DNA of 64,000 bases from Eucriotettix oculatus (taxonomy: Eukaryota; Arthropoda; Insecta; Orthoptera; Tetrigidae). This document shows positions 1 through 11,389 of this stretch, piece by piece (within the stretch, counting starts at the first letter, position 1; each line of letters starts with the position of its first letter). Below the pieces are notes generated by a model. It did no database searches. It saw nothing but the letters and a program-made list of their open reading frames with translations, and was not told where the DNA came from. The stretch spans positions 115,687,493 to 115,751,492 of the forward strand of contig CM067376.1 in assembly GCA_034510155.1 (NCBI GenBank), in the 5' to 3' direction. Both the position numbers and the translations under genes were made by a program.

Positions 1-1080
1 TATAAATACTTGTTAAACCACGATTTGTAATTACTTCTCTGGATTACCAAACAATTTTATAGTTGCAAGCTTTTAAATTTGTGACGGACATTTATAATAA
101 AGTTTCAGAAATTAAAGACTGTGAAAGTGTTTTATTTACCATACAGGAGTCGACTTTTCCTGTGCGGTTAGACTTCGCGGTATATTGTGTTGGCTCCGTA
201 CGGAAGTTCAAATCATTAAATACAAACTATTTACACAAATTTTCTGTAATTACTCTGTGAAAGCCTGTATAAGTGTATTAAGTTCCTAAGCCGGCTAAAA
301 GTTTTGATGCTACTTCTCCGTATTGTTGTTACAAACTTCAGCTAATCCTCCAGTTAAGGGATTCTTACGTAAATACTTTGGTTAAGTTTTCTTGTGTTGT
401 AGGCTATTCAAGCCCAGGCAATTGAAACCGATTTTCCGAGTAGAACTCGTGATTTCACTCACAAAATTGAAATATTTTTAGAAATAAGTAAGTAAAGAGA
501 GAAGGAAAAATGCTGTTTTGAAGATGTATTACGCACTCATTTTTTCCTATTTATTGATATAAGTAAAAATATTATATTTAAAGCTGTTAAATATTTTAGA
601 TCACGATGGGTTCCACATATTGATCAACAACATTTTGTACAAATATTGGGAGACAAGGTCATATTCGAGGAATTGTTGGTTTTTGTAAAAAATTGATAAT
701 AATTTAAAATTTAATATAAAGGAATTAATATTTGTATGTTTGCCCTAATGAAAACGTGGTTCAATAATTCAACTTCAACTGCAATTTCTCTAGCTTTAAT
801 AATCCATGACGAGAAGAAGAGCAAATTGGAACGACTTAGATATATGTTGTGGTAAAGGAAAGCAAAGAAGGCAATCAACGATATTCAACGACCTCAAAAA
901 ATCTTCAAGCAAATCAATTGCTAGCGAATATCGGACGTCGATTTCAATATGAACACAGAGAAAGAAATTTAATAGGACATTCCAGAATTTTGTTTCAAAC
1001 CCTCTCTACATTAACAAAATTCTCCCACAGTAGCAGACGGAATACGTTGGTCTTAATACACGTTGTATAATGTTAATAAT
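1..1080. other. AT-rich stretch, no assignable feature
   Basis: All frames are closed by frequent stops. The longest frame is a 73-codon one at 849-1070 on the plus strand, and it shows no motif I recognise. It could be intronic or intergenic DNA. Confidence 0.5.
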
Positions 1081-1487
1081 AATTTGCGTTTTTATATTTG
1101 CGTCTTTCCTTAATCTTGTTTATAATTTCTTGTGCTATCCGTACTTTCCTATTGGTCTCGGCTATTAGTCATACTTTTTTCGTTGGCTGCTCTAGTTATT
1201 TCATCCTTCAAGAGTCCCTATTTCTTTTCTGTATTGTTCCTTCCTCTTTTCTACTAATCTACTCTCGATATATTATTTGAAACTCTGAAGAACCTCCATT
1301 TGTTTCAGTTTATCTAATTCCCATATTTTTGTTTTTATTCCCATCTTGAGTTTCTTCATTTTCAGCCCGCATTTCATAATCAAGAGGTTATGGTCGGAGT
1401 TAACATCTGCTCCTGGGTACGTTTTGCATTCCAGCACCAGTTTCCTGTATCTCTTACTATGATATCTTGGAAATATAAAATACATTT
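1081..1487 (-). mobile_element. LINE fragment: C-terminal part of the endonuclease domain
   Basis: The minus-strand frame at 1485-1273 reads through CKTYPGADVNSDHNLL, the PGAD-x2-SDHN signature of the last motif of LINE apurinic-type endonucleases. A basic segment rich in K and L follows, as in RTE/Jockey-type ORF2 proteins. Below 1273 the frame is broken by stops, but pieces such as RAANEK and KIKERRKYKN still look like the linker toward the reverse transcriptase. No RT domain remains. Seen: the signature and the stops. Known: the SDHN motif binds metal and catalyses target nicking. Inferred: a dead, internally truncated copy. Confidence 0.75.
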
Positions 1488-1522
1488 TTGTATATTTTTA
1501 TTGGTTTCTTAACATTATATTA

Positions 1523-1580
1523 ATGTAGAAACGTTTATCGGGTTTCCAACCGGTTGGAAACCCGAGAAACGTTTCTACAT
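1523..1580. repeat. 58-bp near-perfect palindrome
   Basis: Two 29-bp arms (1523-1551 and 1552-1580) are reverse complements with one mismatch and no spacer; the centre is AACC/GGTT. The flanking sequence does not continue the symmetry. It may be the whole of a tiny foldback element or the tip of a decayed MITE. No coding potential. Confidence 0.9.
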
Positions 1581-1784
1581 ATTCTTCACCGGGAAAGCCT
1601 TCGTTCTTTAATTATATTAATATTTTTAATATATTACATATTATTAATAACCATCTGATTGCTGATTTTATTTTTTTCCCAAAGCCCGACCTAATTCATC
1701 CAAGTTTTTAGTGTTTTCCTGCATCGCTTTTAGATTTGCAGTTAATAGCCATTTAGTCTAAAATCAGATCTTTCCTTTAGTACC

Positions 1785-1894
1785 AGTATAGAAAAATGTC
1801 AACCAGACCGGAATGAGATACCGAAACAATCCCTTGTTACAGTGTGCACTTTAACCGACTAACCTTTCCGAGTCGACTCCACGTCAGGTGCGAG
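1785..1894 (-). mobile_element. tRNA-derived SINE, minus strand, degraded
   Basis: On the minus strand this starts with the same 24 bp as the plus-strand SINE at 1993. An A-box-like GGTTAGTCGGTTAAAG and a degraded B-box region follow, then the tail word GTTGACATTTTTC. The same tail word occurs in the SINE at 2330-2440. Head-to-head with its neighbour, it forms an inverted repeat. Family membership rests on shared words, not on an alignment. Confidence 0.55.
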
Positions 1895-1991
1895 ATTTCT
1901 TCATCCAATTCCTCTGTTCTCAACTGAAATAATGACAAATCTAAAGGCAGAAATTGTAGGTGTGTTCAGGTAAATGCAACGGATGGAATAA

Positions 1992-2100
1992 CCTCGCACC
2001 TGACGTGGAGTCGACTTGGATAGCTTTGTTGGTAAAGAGCATTCAGTATCAAAGGTAGGTTCCGGTTTGATTCCCGGTCTGTTCGAGGTATATCCAAACT
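1992..2100 (+). mobile_element. tRNA-derived SINE, plus strand
   Basis: An A-box-like TAGCTTTGTTGGTAAAGAGC is followed about 30 bp later by a B-box-like GGTTTGATTCC, the internal pol III promoter layout of tRNA-related SINEs. The first 24 bases (1993-2016) are the exact reverse complement of 1871-1894. It is not a functional tRNA gene: no acceptor-stem pairing was seen. Confidence 0.65.
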
Positions 2101-2329
2101 AATTCAGTTTCATAGTCTCTTTGGATGAGATTTGTTGAGATCAATATTTCTGTTCATGAACAAAACGTTCTTTAATGTTCTTACAATTATTTGGTAAAAT
2201 AGCCAATGTCGTTCAAATAAAGAAGACATACATATTATTATATATTTCCACAATTTTAATGCGAAATCTATTTCGATTTCAGGACGGGCGTTCTAACCAC
2301 TAATTTTAATTTTAGGAAATACCTGAAGA

Positions 2330-2440
2330 ATGGACATTGATCACAGGTGAATTGACTTCTAGTCTAAGGAAGTTGAATCGGGAGGTCCTGGGCTCGAGTC
2401 CCTGGTCCAGTTGACATTTTTCCATTTTTGACTCTCTTCT
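2330..2440 (+). mobile_element. tRNA-derived SINE, plus strand
   Basis: It contains a clear B-box-like GGGCTCGAGTCCC and the body word GTTGACATTTTTC, shared with the minus-strand copy at 1785-1894. The A-box region (about 2350-2375) is weak. It is the third tRNA-like element in 650 bp, so this is a SINE cluster. Confidence 0.6.
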
Positions 2441-2739
2441 AAAATAGGATTCGTAAAAAGGTAAATTTTCACAAATTTGATGTTCTCGACGATGGATTAA
2501 TAATGCATTGACTAGAAGAAATTGCTGTCAAATTAAATACTGAAGTGAACTATTATAAATAAATTTCCAGTCACTGAAATAGTTACTTTATATTAATTTC
2601 TTATGCTATTCTCCGAGTATATTTTACATTTGTTTTATAACTAGAATTTATTTACCTCAAATGTCTTTTGTTAACACATATTTAAACAGAATTTTTATTA
2701 TTTCTTCTCCTTTATAACTCTCCATTTTAATATTTATAA
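2441..2739. other. AT-rich, nothing recognised
   Basis: No open frame or repeat signature is visible here. Confidence 0.5.
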
Positions 2740-3110
2740 CACTGCAGGACTGGATCGCACTTGAGTGCAATTACGCGTTATGCAACGGAATGAATATACG
2801 TTCGTGTTTATTTGTTTGACAACCTGATTTTCCTCAAACAAAGAGGCACTTAGTGTTGACCTGAAGAACATACCACACAATGCAGATTGATCGCGCTAAT
2901 ATGCCAGTGTTTCTGGATCCCCAGCATGCGGGTATAAATAATTCAAGGCCTGCGGCTCGCTCAACCACGACGAGCTTTGGCAGGTTCACTGCTAATGCCT
3001 CGCCTTGCTTTGCTTTCCTCTTTTGTTGGCCACACTACGCTGGCAGTCACAATGTGCTCCAGCATGTGCTAACCCTATTTTGAATCGCGCCAGATAGGAA
3101 ATACAAAATA
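2740..3110. promoter_or_regulatory. GC-richer island, candidate regulatory element
   Basis: This stands out from AT-rich flanks, with complex non-repetitive words such as GCAATTACGCGTTATGC and GATCGCGCTAATATGCC. A 67-codon frame (2880-3083) is probably chance. Homeodomain-like TAAT cores are present. The function is inferred only; conservation in related genomes would be needed. Confidence 0.3.
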
Positions 3111-3282
3111 TAGCAACAGTAAATTTGATATTAGATAGTGAATTTATGGTTATTTGAATATTTAGCACTGAGTGATTTATGATTAAATAGATATTTAATT
3201 TTTTCTTAAAGTCAATAAATAAAATACATAGTATAAAACATTTAATATCAGTAATATATTTAATAATTATATATGCCTATTT

Positions 3283-4620
3283 ATTCAGGAAAATATGGCA
3301 AGTAGAGTCTATACCCACAGGCATAATATGTCCAGTTCATAAAAAGGGGGATCAGCTAAACTGTTTGAATTACATAGTAATAAAACTACTGAACTCAACA
3401 TACAAGATTTTATCTAAAATTATATATAACCGGCTCCTTCCATATGTTGAAAAGGTCATAGGTAATTACCAAGCAGGCCTTCGTAGAAGAAAGTCAACCA
3501 TTGATCAGATTTTCTCCCTGAGGTAAATTTTGGAAAAAACGACAGAGAATAAAATCGAAACACACAATCTATTTGTAGATTTTAGTACAGTATTAATAGA
3601 GATGAGCTTTATTAAGCAATGAGAGAATTTAATTTTCCACCCAAACTTATAAAATTAGTGGAAGCTACTATGATGAATAGTTAATGGCGCGTAAGAATTC
3701 AAACCTTCCTAGCGGAACCTCTAAATACTTTGAATGGACTAAGGCAAGGTGATTCCCTAACATGTTTATTATTTAATATAGCCCTTGAAAAGATTATTCG
3801 GGATACAAAGATACAAACAAGAAGAATGTTATTGTGGTAGTCAGTCCTAAGACTGGTCTGATGCAACCCTCCATGCTAACCTATAATAGCAAGATTGGAA
3901 TTGGACATACGGAAAACCCTTGCAGCTTTAAAATGTGCTGCTGATGGAATGGGTCTGAAAATCAATGAAGAAAAAACTAATTATATGGCATTAGTCAAAA
4001 AGGATACACCAGAAACACATATTATAATTGATAACTTTAAATTTAAGAGAATTCATAGCTTTGTTTATCTTCGTACATTGATAAACAGCTACAATATTGT
4101 TTCTAAAGAAGTCAGAAGAATCCAACGTGCTAATAGATGTTATTATGGTCTCCAAAGATAATTCAAATCGTTTATTCTTCCGTAAAACCAAATGTGTATT
4201 GAATAAAATATATAATTAGGTCTACATTAATGAATGCATCTGAGGCTCAGTCTCTTACAGAAACTTATAATCTGAGGCTAGGCACATTTTAAAGGAAAAT
4301 TATTTGGAAAATAAATGTATGGCCCTGTATTAGTTGGAGAGATCTGGAGAACAAGACAAAATGATGAGCTGTATCAATTGTATACATCGCCAGATATTAT
4401 ACAAGTAAGAAAGGTTTCCAGGTTGAGATGGGTGAACCATGTTAAGAGAATGAAGGAGAATGAGGTGCCAAAAAGAATCATGGAATAGAAAGTAGATGGG
4501 AAAAGAAGAGTGGGACGCCCAAGACTTCACAAGAGCTGGTGGACTAAAGCAAATGACAGAGGCCAATGAATGAAAATCCTAAAGGAAGTCGAAATGTGTT
4601 CTGGGCTGTAGAGCAACTGA
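3283..4620 (+). mobile_element. LINE fragment with RT and C-terminal domains, degraded
   Basis: Successive broken plus-strand frames show RT landmarks. PVHKKGD and NSTYKILSKI lie near 3335-3420, and the block GNYQAGLRRRKSTIDQIF at about 3460-3515. LNGLRQGDS lies near 3730, the palm/thumb text LKINEEKTNYM at about 3955, and EVRRIQRANRCYYGL at about 4110-4157. The tail LRWVNHVKRM plus GKRRVGRPRL (4410-4530) is the usual C-terminus of these elements. Frameshifts and stops are frequent. The catalytic (F/Y)ADD block is missing, and an unrelated 60-bp LINE end sits at that spot (3826-3886). Known: RTE/BovB-like insect elements carry this order. Inferred: a dead copy. Confidence 0.85.
3826..3886 (-). 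mobile_element. 3'-end fragment of LINE family A, inverted, inside another LINE
   Basis: The minus strand reads the family A terminal block: GCATGGAGGGTTGCATC, then CAGTCTTAGGACTG, then CCACAATAAC. It lies exactly where the host LINE should encode its catalytic (F/Y)ADD block. Either an insertion with loss of host sequence or a template-switch junction would explain it. Confidence 0.7.
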
Positions 4621-7030
4621 TATTGATGACTTCTACATGTTTCTCTCTTAATGTGGACCTTCACTAGATTTTTTTCCATTTAATGTATATAGGCGTGAAG
4701 AAATAACTATTTTAAATTCTTTATTTCATCTGAATAAGCCAAATTAAATTAATTGTTCAATAAAATATTAACAAATATGTAATTCTGATACGCCAAAATT
4801 CTAGAAATTATACAGTTAGGAATGCACTGAGAGAGTTTGAATAATATTAATTCTTTGAGACAAAATGTATAAAAACTTATCATTTTAAGCTATTTACATA
4901 CTGTTAAGTATTAAAATAAGTTCTTAATTTTCCATATGAGTTTGTCAAATATCTACCGAAAACTTTCGATTTAATAGATACATTTAAATGTATTTATATT
5001 AAAATTAATATTCTTAACGTGACTGTAAGGAAGAGTTTTTACTTCGTTTTATTTTCGTGTATTTCTAATATTTAATACAATATGTTCTAAAGATTAAAGA
5101 GTAGAGTATTCATTGCTAGAGACTTTTAATTAATGTATTTTTTAGAGAAATAACACTTTCGCTCATCCCTTTTTCATCATTGTAAAAAGGTCATGAATTT
5201 TACAATAATTATGCCGTTCGTTATTTATTCTACTATACTTTATAAGGAGTTTATTAGTGGCATGTAGTTCGTGAACCGGCAGGTTCAAAAGTGATGTTCC
5301 GAAAAAATAACTTCATTGTTATGAGAATATTCGTGAACTAGCCAATTTGCGAATTTACACTGTCATCAATCGATGACAGATTCGTTTTCTCTATTACAAG
5401 TTTCAGTTGTTGGTTTTTGTTGTCCCTGCATCCTTTATAGTGTCACTCAGTCGTCACGTATGTGTGAACGCTACCATGTGATAAACTTCTAGTAAAATTA
5501 AAACTAAAACAGGGAATTTAATCACACTACTCTAAAAATTAAAATTGTCTTTAGGTACCTCGATCTTTCTATTTATATGGATCCTCCTATGAAGACAATG
5601 TAAATTATAAGAATTTTTGAAAGTTTATTTATAAGTATGATTATAGTATTACTTTAATAAAACGTTTCTTACAAATTATTTTGCGCTACCCAGACCTAAG
5701 GGATGGTTCAACTATCATAGTATTATAAATAAAAGTTTTATTCAAATTTCCTATGAATGTAGAACTGCATGTAGTTCCACATACTTGTGAACGCATGGAA
5801 CAATTTCGACCAAATTTTGTACACAGGGTTCTTGCGACTTGCAAACAAGTACTGTAGGGCTAATACACGACTATCCCTCCTTGCTCAGTTGGGTGCACTC
5901 ATATGACTCAGAGAGGAGTCACGTTACATAAAAATAGCAAGAAAAAGTCAAAATTGGTATCGACGCAGTTTTTTATTAATTATACTGCTCACACAATATA
6001 CAGGACCAAAATGAAGGACAACAATACTAATGAAACATCAAAAAACTTACATGGCTGTAAGTGACTTTTAAGCCCCTGAATTAAATTTAAAGCATTAAAA
6101 TTGATCATTACACGATGGTAATTATTTTCAACATATAAATGCTTATATCCTTGAAACGATTCTGTTTTTAAAGAAGTATACATACTTCATTAACAAAGAT
6201 CATTTGTCCAAAGGCTGTCTTCAATTTGAAAATGTTCTTTAATTATTGTTTGAATCTTTGTTTGACCAATATCGAAGACTTTACAGTACCTATACTCAAT
6301 TTTACATAGACCATTATGGTTAAAAAGATTATTTAAAACAATTTTACAAAATTTAAATTATTACATGACTCAAATATTATCCTAACGTTATTTACAACAA
6401 TTGAAGTTTTGTGATCTGTTTGATTGCCATCGCTTCCCTTCTTTCGGTACTTGAAGTTGTGAAAACAGGCAAAACGTTTTTGTTGAAACGTTTTATTTAA
6501 TTATTTTCTAATATTTTAATTATGTAAGGAACCATTTTATACTCATTTGTTTGAGAGCCAGATATTGTCTCTGTAATTATATTTAATTATTTATTCCTAG
6601 ATACAATTGATGACGACGATACGTTTTGTTTATTATTAATTTAAATTTTAGTAAATCTCTGAAATTTTGGTCAGTATACGGTAATTCCAGTAAAATTATC
6701 TTCTTTGATTGTGATGTCTGGTGTAGTACATACTGTCTAACAATAGCTACAATGCGTACACGGAGAGTTAGTACAATGACGGGAATATTTTTCAGGTGCC
6801 AAGAAATAGTGTGGTCAGTATTATTTTTACTCAGAACACTTCTAGATATCAAGGCATGTCTTGAAGTACTACCATAGCTTTGTAATTAATAATTTCCCAT
6901 TGTGTAATACACTTTTTTCTTCCTCAATATGAGGAATCTTTTGGTGCAATTTTACCGTCAACTTCTGTTACACCCAGTAAAATATAAGTAATAGGGATGA
7001 GTTTTATTGTAGTCCGTGTTGTATTGTAAA
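4621..7030. other. AT-rich stretch, little recognised
   Basis: There is no gene-like frame (longest 89 codons, at 6583-6852 minus, antisense to an overlapping 83-codon frame). A short interrupted palindrome lies at 5360-5379 (CTGTCATC..GATGACAG). At 5765-5880 a segment including TTTCGACCAAATTTTGTACA resembles a dispersed arthropod repeat I cannot name. Confidence 0.4.
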
Positions 7031-7034
7031 GTAT

Positions 7035-8345
7035 TCCTGAAGCCAAAAGATAAATCTAATTCAGGAGTTAGCAGATGAAGTAGATAATGGGGATAGATGG
7101 GGTTATCATAGACTTCGCTAAAGCCTTTGATTGAATAAATTAAATAAAACAGGTATAGATAAAAGAGTGGTTCTATGGGTAGAAAATTTATAAGCGATAG
7201 ATCGCAAAAAGTCAAAGTCGGAGAACAATTTTTAGATTCAGGCATTATAACGTTGGGAGTTCCTCAAGACTCTGTAATCTTGCCATTACTGTTTTTAATA
7301 TTTATTAATGACTTACTAAATTATTTAAAGTCAGGGATAAGGCTTTTCTCTGACGACTGCATCATCTACAGAAAGATTACGAACGAGCAAGACGCAATAT
7401 TATTACAAGAAGATGTAGATAAAGTCAATAGCTGGAATCAGGAAAATAAAATGAAAATTAATGGAAAGAAAAGCAGCTCAACCTGGTTTAAAAACGCACG
7501 TCGTTAAATGTGATAGAATATAGAATAGGTGAGGAACTAATTCCGAGGGTAATATCTGGGGATTTGTTTCAACAACAGACTTGGGAGGGAGGAACAGGTG
7601 AATTACACGGCCCGAAAAGAGTGGAATTCTTTACATTTCATTATGAGGAAATTAAAAAAGAAAAGTTCAAAATCAAAGGAGGTGGCATATTTATCCCTAG
7701 TTATACCAATTTTAGAATTCGGGGCTGCGGTCTCCATAGAAAAAATCAAATAGAATCATTAGAAAAAGTTCAGAAAAGGGCTGCTAATTTTGTGCGAGTA
7801 GGGCTGGGTCATAGGAATGAAAAAGTAGAACAATTTGGTAGGGAGTTAGTCACAAAGAAGGGAGAAAGCAAGGCTGCATTTGCTATTCAAAGATTATACG
7901 TGGCAAAAACAGTGGATTGGAATTAGCCCCATAATGCAAAAACCCAGCTATATAGGTAAATGGAATCATCAATTCAAAGTGAAATGTAGAAAGAAAAAAA
8001 CAATTGTTGGCAAATTCTCATCCCAAAATAGGACCATCAACGACTGAAATAATTTACCTATGGGAGTGTTAGGTGGAAATCCTCTTCAGGAAAATAAATT
8101 TAGAACAAATCTCAAAAAAATGTGATGTGGGTATTTTGAATAATATAAATACATATTAGAATTTAAATGTTAAAGTCAAAGTGAAGTGAAGTGTTAAGAT
8201 AATATAATACTTGAAGGGTTTCTATTTTTTCTTTCAGGGCATAAGAAATTTTAAAGGACTGTGATTATTTTTTTAGATTAGGAGTATTTATGTTTAAGAA
8301 ATTTCATTTTGTATCAGTCACCGGGCATGAGCCCAACTGTATAAT
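7035..8345 (+). mobile_element. CR1/Jockey-type LINE fragment, RT to 3' end
   Basis: GVIIDFAKAFD (about 7094) is RT motif A context. Then come ITLGVPQDSVILPLLFLIF (7247-7300; consensus GVPQGSVLGPLLF), LFSDDCIIY (7342-7368; consensus FADD, here SDD) and WNQENKMKINGKKS. In other frames follow VNYTARK, RKNQIESLEKVQKRAANFV (7735-7795) and the terminal GKFSSQNRTINDWNN (near 8010-8055). The 3' UTR ends near 8345 with an ATAA-rich tail after CACCGGGCATGAGCCC. The 5' part of RT and the endonuclease are absent, and several frameshifts separate the blocks, so it is inactive. Confidence 0.88.
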
Positions 8346-8589
8346 AACAATAAATACAAATATTCCGTTACTTATTTCTTACTTATTCAACTACTTAATG
8401 AAAAAGCTGCAAGGAATCGTATTCCTTTAGTATTCGGGGAAATACAGTTCTAAGAAAATAATTGAGACGAAAAAATATAATAGTAATTTGTGTATTTATT
8501 GGTTTTTACTTAAACCATTGTTAGGTTATAAACTACAATACTCTATGACTTTCACTGAATAAACCGTCTTATCTCAGCGGAGATGATGA
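8346..8589. other. AT-rich spacer
   Basis: Nothing recognised between the LINE 3' end and the next GC-richer island. Confidence 0.4.
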
Positions 8590-9075
8590 AGTTCATTTTA
8601 AGAAGCACGGGTATAACGATAACAATGGTCGAAAATTGAAACGATAGAGGGGACGGAGACGATGTAGTGCGCGGGTCTGGACAGAGGGAGTGGCGCAGTT
8701 TGCGGCTGCAGTAATTCTTGCGGCTCGACAGCCAGATAAGTCCCAGTCCAGGGATATATATTGACGGGCCGCCACTAAATCGTGCGATAAGACGGCCACC
8801 TAATTCATGCTGGGCTTTTGTTTTATCGCGGCCTATCATAATTGTTTCTATGGTGAGACTGCCCTATTACGTGGACATAATGCCCCATCAAGATACAGCA
8901 CGATGCCAACGTGGGAGGTCATGATGAACGGGAAATGCAGATACGCTCCGGGCTTCGGCCGTGTGTCAACCGTCCTCCATTATGACGGTGTGCATACAGG
9001 GAAACACATGGCAATAAGGATTAAAGGCGAAGGTCGGAAAACTCCTTCAACTAGTTTGTCTTTCAACGATTAATA
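8590..9075. promoter_or_regulatory. GC-richer island, strong regulatory-element candidate
   Basis: This contrasts sharply with its flanks and has no repeat or coding signature. GCGATAAGACGGCCACC (about 8784) carries a GATAAG word. It is followed by CTAATTCATGC and, about 20 bp on, by TTTTATCGCGGCC (8821), similar to Abd-B/caudal-type TTTAT words. Overlapping open frames on both strands (to 95 codons) have no domain signature and probably reflect fewer stop codons at higher GC. Enhancer function is inferred. Confidence 0.4.
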
Positions 9076-9160
9076 ACATCATAAACGTGTAAAACTACGA
9101 ATATCATTATTGTGTGAAATAGGTGCAAATTCTGTACTTTGCTTGAGGAAATAAGGAGTA

Positions 9161-9379
9161 TTTAATATAAGTTTAAATAAGGCCAAAAACAGACAAAAAA
9201 TTAATGATACATAAACTATAATTTAAAAACAATTACATATTCTGGTCCTCATCTGGACCTTCTTCAGGTTGAACTGAAGGGGATCCAGATGAGGACCAGA
9301 ATATGTAATTGTTTTTAAATTATAGTTTATGTATCATTAATTTTTGCCTGTTTTTAGCCATATTTAAACTTATATTAAA
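9161..9379. mobile_element. 219-bp foldback (MITE-like) element
   Basis: Left arm 9161-9259 and right arm 9280-9379 are near-perfect reverse complements of about 99 bp. The loop region around 9270 (CTTCAGGTTGAACTGAAG) is itself imperfectly palindromic, so the whole element is one long hairpin. It has no coding capacity. Candidate TSD unclear (TA or GTA). It abuts the 3' end of the minus-strand LINE at 9385. Confidence 0.88.
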
Positions 9380-9384
9380 CTAGT

Positions 9385-10930
9385 AGTAGTATTTCGGTTT
9401 ATAGCGTTCTACGTCGCCTTCCTAGTCCTAATCGCCATTCTTCTCTATTTTTACATAATTCTTAGTGTAATTCTCTCTCTTGCACTTCCTTGTCGATTTC
9501 ATCTCTCCAGCTCCTTCTTGGCCTTCCTCTTCATCTGCGTCATTGCGCTGTCCATATCAGGATCTATTTTGGTAATCTATCATTTATCATTCTTTGTGCA
9601 TGTCCGTACCATTTTAATTGTTTGTTTTTTATGTCGTCCACTATTGTCTTTTTGACTCCCATTATTTCTCTGATCCTATCAATTTTTATTTTTTCAAGTC
9701 TGGATTTTCCTGCTTCTCTCCTCCAAATGTCCATTTCAGTCGTGATTAATATTCTTTCATTACTTTGTTTTATTTGTCATACTTCACTACTGTATACTAC
9801 TGTACTATTAATTACTGTGTTGTAGATCAGTTTTTTGTTTTCTTTGGATATGGTTTGGTCCCATAGTATTCCAGTCATCATCTACCTTGCATGTTCCTGT
9901 TTCGTTTGACCTCTTCTAGTTTTCAATCTTGTGTGATTATGCCTAAATATTTATATTGGCTAAAGTTTTTAATTTCTTTACCATCTTCTAATATAATATT
10001 ATGTGCCGTTCCTCCAATGCACATACATTCTGTTTTTTCTATATTTACCTCGAGTCCTCCATTTGTTGTATTCCTCGATTAATTTTCTGGTCATATAGCT
10101 TAGGTCCTCATGGTCTTGTGCTATTACAATCTGATCATCTGCAAAACCCAACGTGTGCCAATGCATTTCCTTTTCCAAGGTTTTACAGCCTGTTCTAAAT
10201 ATATTTTGAAAATAATTGGGGATATACAACAATGTCCTTTTGTCTCAGTAAAACCATTTGATATTTTTCGTCCTGCTATAAGTTTTGTCAGGTTAATTTC
10301 GTACAATCTCCGAACTGCCTGTATTAGCCCGAATTTGATATTCGTTTGTTCTAATGTTGTCCAAAGTCTACTTAGTGGTACACTATCATATGCCTTCTGT
10401 AAGTCGACATATAGTAGATGTATTTCTTGATCCATACTAGTCCTTATTTCAATAGCCTGTGTGACACAAAATATGTGGTCTACCGTGGATCTGCCGGTTC
10501 TGAACCCTGCTTGATCTTCTGCTGCATAGTCTTTGTATTCGCATTCTATTTGGCTTTTTAGTATATTTCCGTAAATATTACTGATTGAGTTAGTCACCGC
10601 GATCCCCCGTTAGTTCTTGCACTTATTTTATCTCATTTCTTAAATATTGTAGACATTACGGATATTTCCCATTCTTCTGGGATTTTTGCGCCATTCAGGC
10701 ATTCTTGAAATAATTTTCTTAAGTGTTCATAAAGATGCTTTGTTCCTATTTTTATTAGTTCAGCTGGTGCTGGTGATTTACCACTTTTTAGAGATCTGTA
10801 TGCTTCTGTCACCTCGTTTAAATTTACTCTTATTGGGGTTGATACAACATTTAAATTTTTATTTTTTTCTCATTCATTCTTTTCTGTTATCAGTTAATAA
10901 TTTCCTGAAGTAAGTGGGGAATCCTAAAAG
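9385..10930 (-). mobile_element. RTE-like LINE fragment, RT plus C-terminal tail
   Basis: Minus-strand order: upstream linker (10900-10620), then DQAGFRTGRSTVDHIF (about 10520-10475) and LLYVDLQKAYDSVP (motif A, about 10415-10375). LGFADDQIVIAQ, the catalytic FADD block, lies at about 10158-10123. MTRKLIEEYNKW follows, then YSSEVWQ, LKWYGHAQRM and the RGRPRRSWRDEID tail near 9530-9490. Frameshifts split the two best frames (10597-10124 and 10232-9999), and one stop breaks the block before QAGFR. RT catalyses target-primed reverse transcription in this class. This copy lacks the endonuclease and is not translatable as one protein. Confidence 0.88.
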
Positions 10931-11389
10931 CCTTGGTTTACAAACGGCCAGTGCAAACCGTTGAGGTCACCGAAAGAATTATCCAATTTGCAAAGGTTAA
11001 AAGAAAACATGATTCGCCGTTGTCACCTGCGCGTAGTCATTTGGAGATCTTGCTCTGAAATGTGTTATCGCAGTGTTTTCCGAACTCTGACGTCCATTTA
11101 CCCCAGTATGAATTCGTCTATTGTTATTGGTGATCTTATTTCTCTATTCCTATTAAACTTATAGACATTAATAAGTATTATATTCTAAGTATTTAAACAA
11201 TGGTTTTGTAGGTTAGCGCGGGTTGCATCGTATTTTTAATTTAAATACTTTATAACATCGTAGTGCATATACGAAACTTTTGTAACGGTGGGCTAGACTT
11301 CACTATTTTGCACTTTAAACACTCCGGGTAAGTTAAAAGGCTGATGTTATTTCTGCACCCTGAAAGCACGTAAACATGCAAAATTCGTG
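10931..11389. other. Unassigned stretch
   Basis: Mixed composition, with no repeat or gene signature recognised. Words such as GTGCAAACCGTTGAGGTCAC near 10950 are more complex than the AT-rich background and may belong to the island that follows. Confidence 0.35.

Noticed and set aside
8552..8924. Overlapping frames of 68-95 codons on both strands as a small gene
   Set aside because: Several frames are open at once because the segment is GC-richer. None shows protein-like conservation or motifs.
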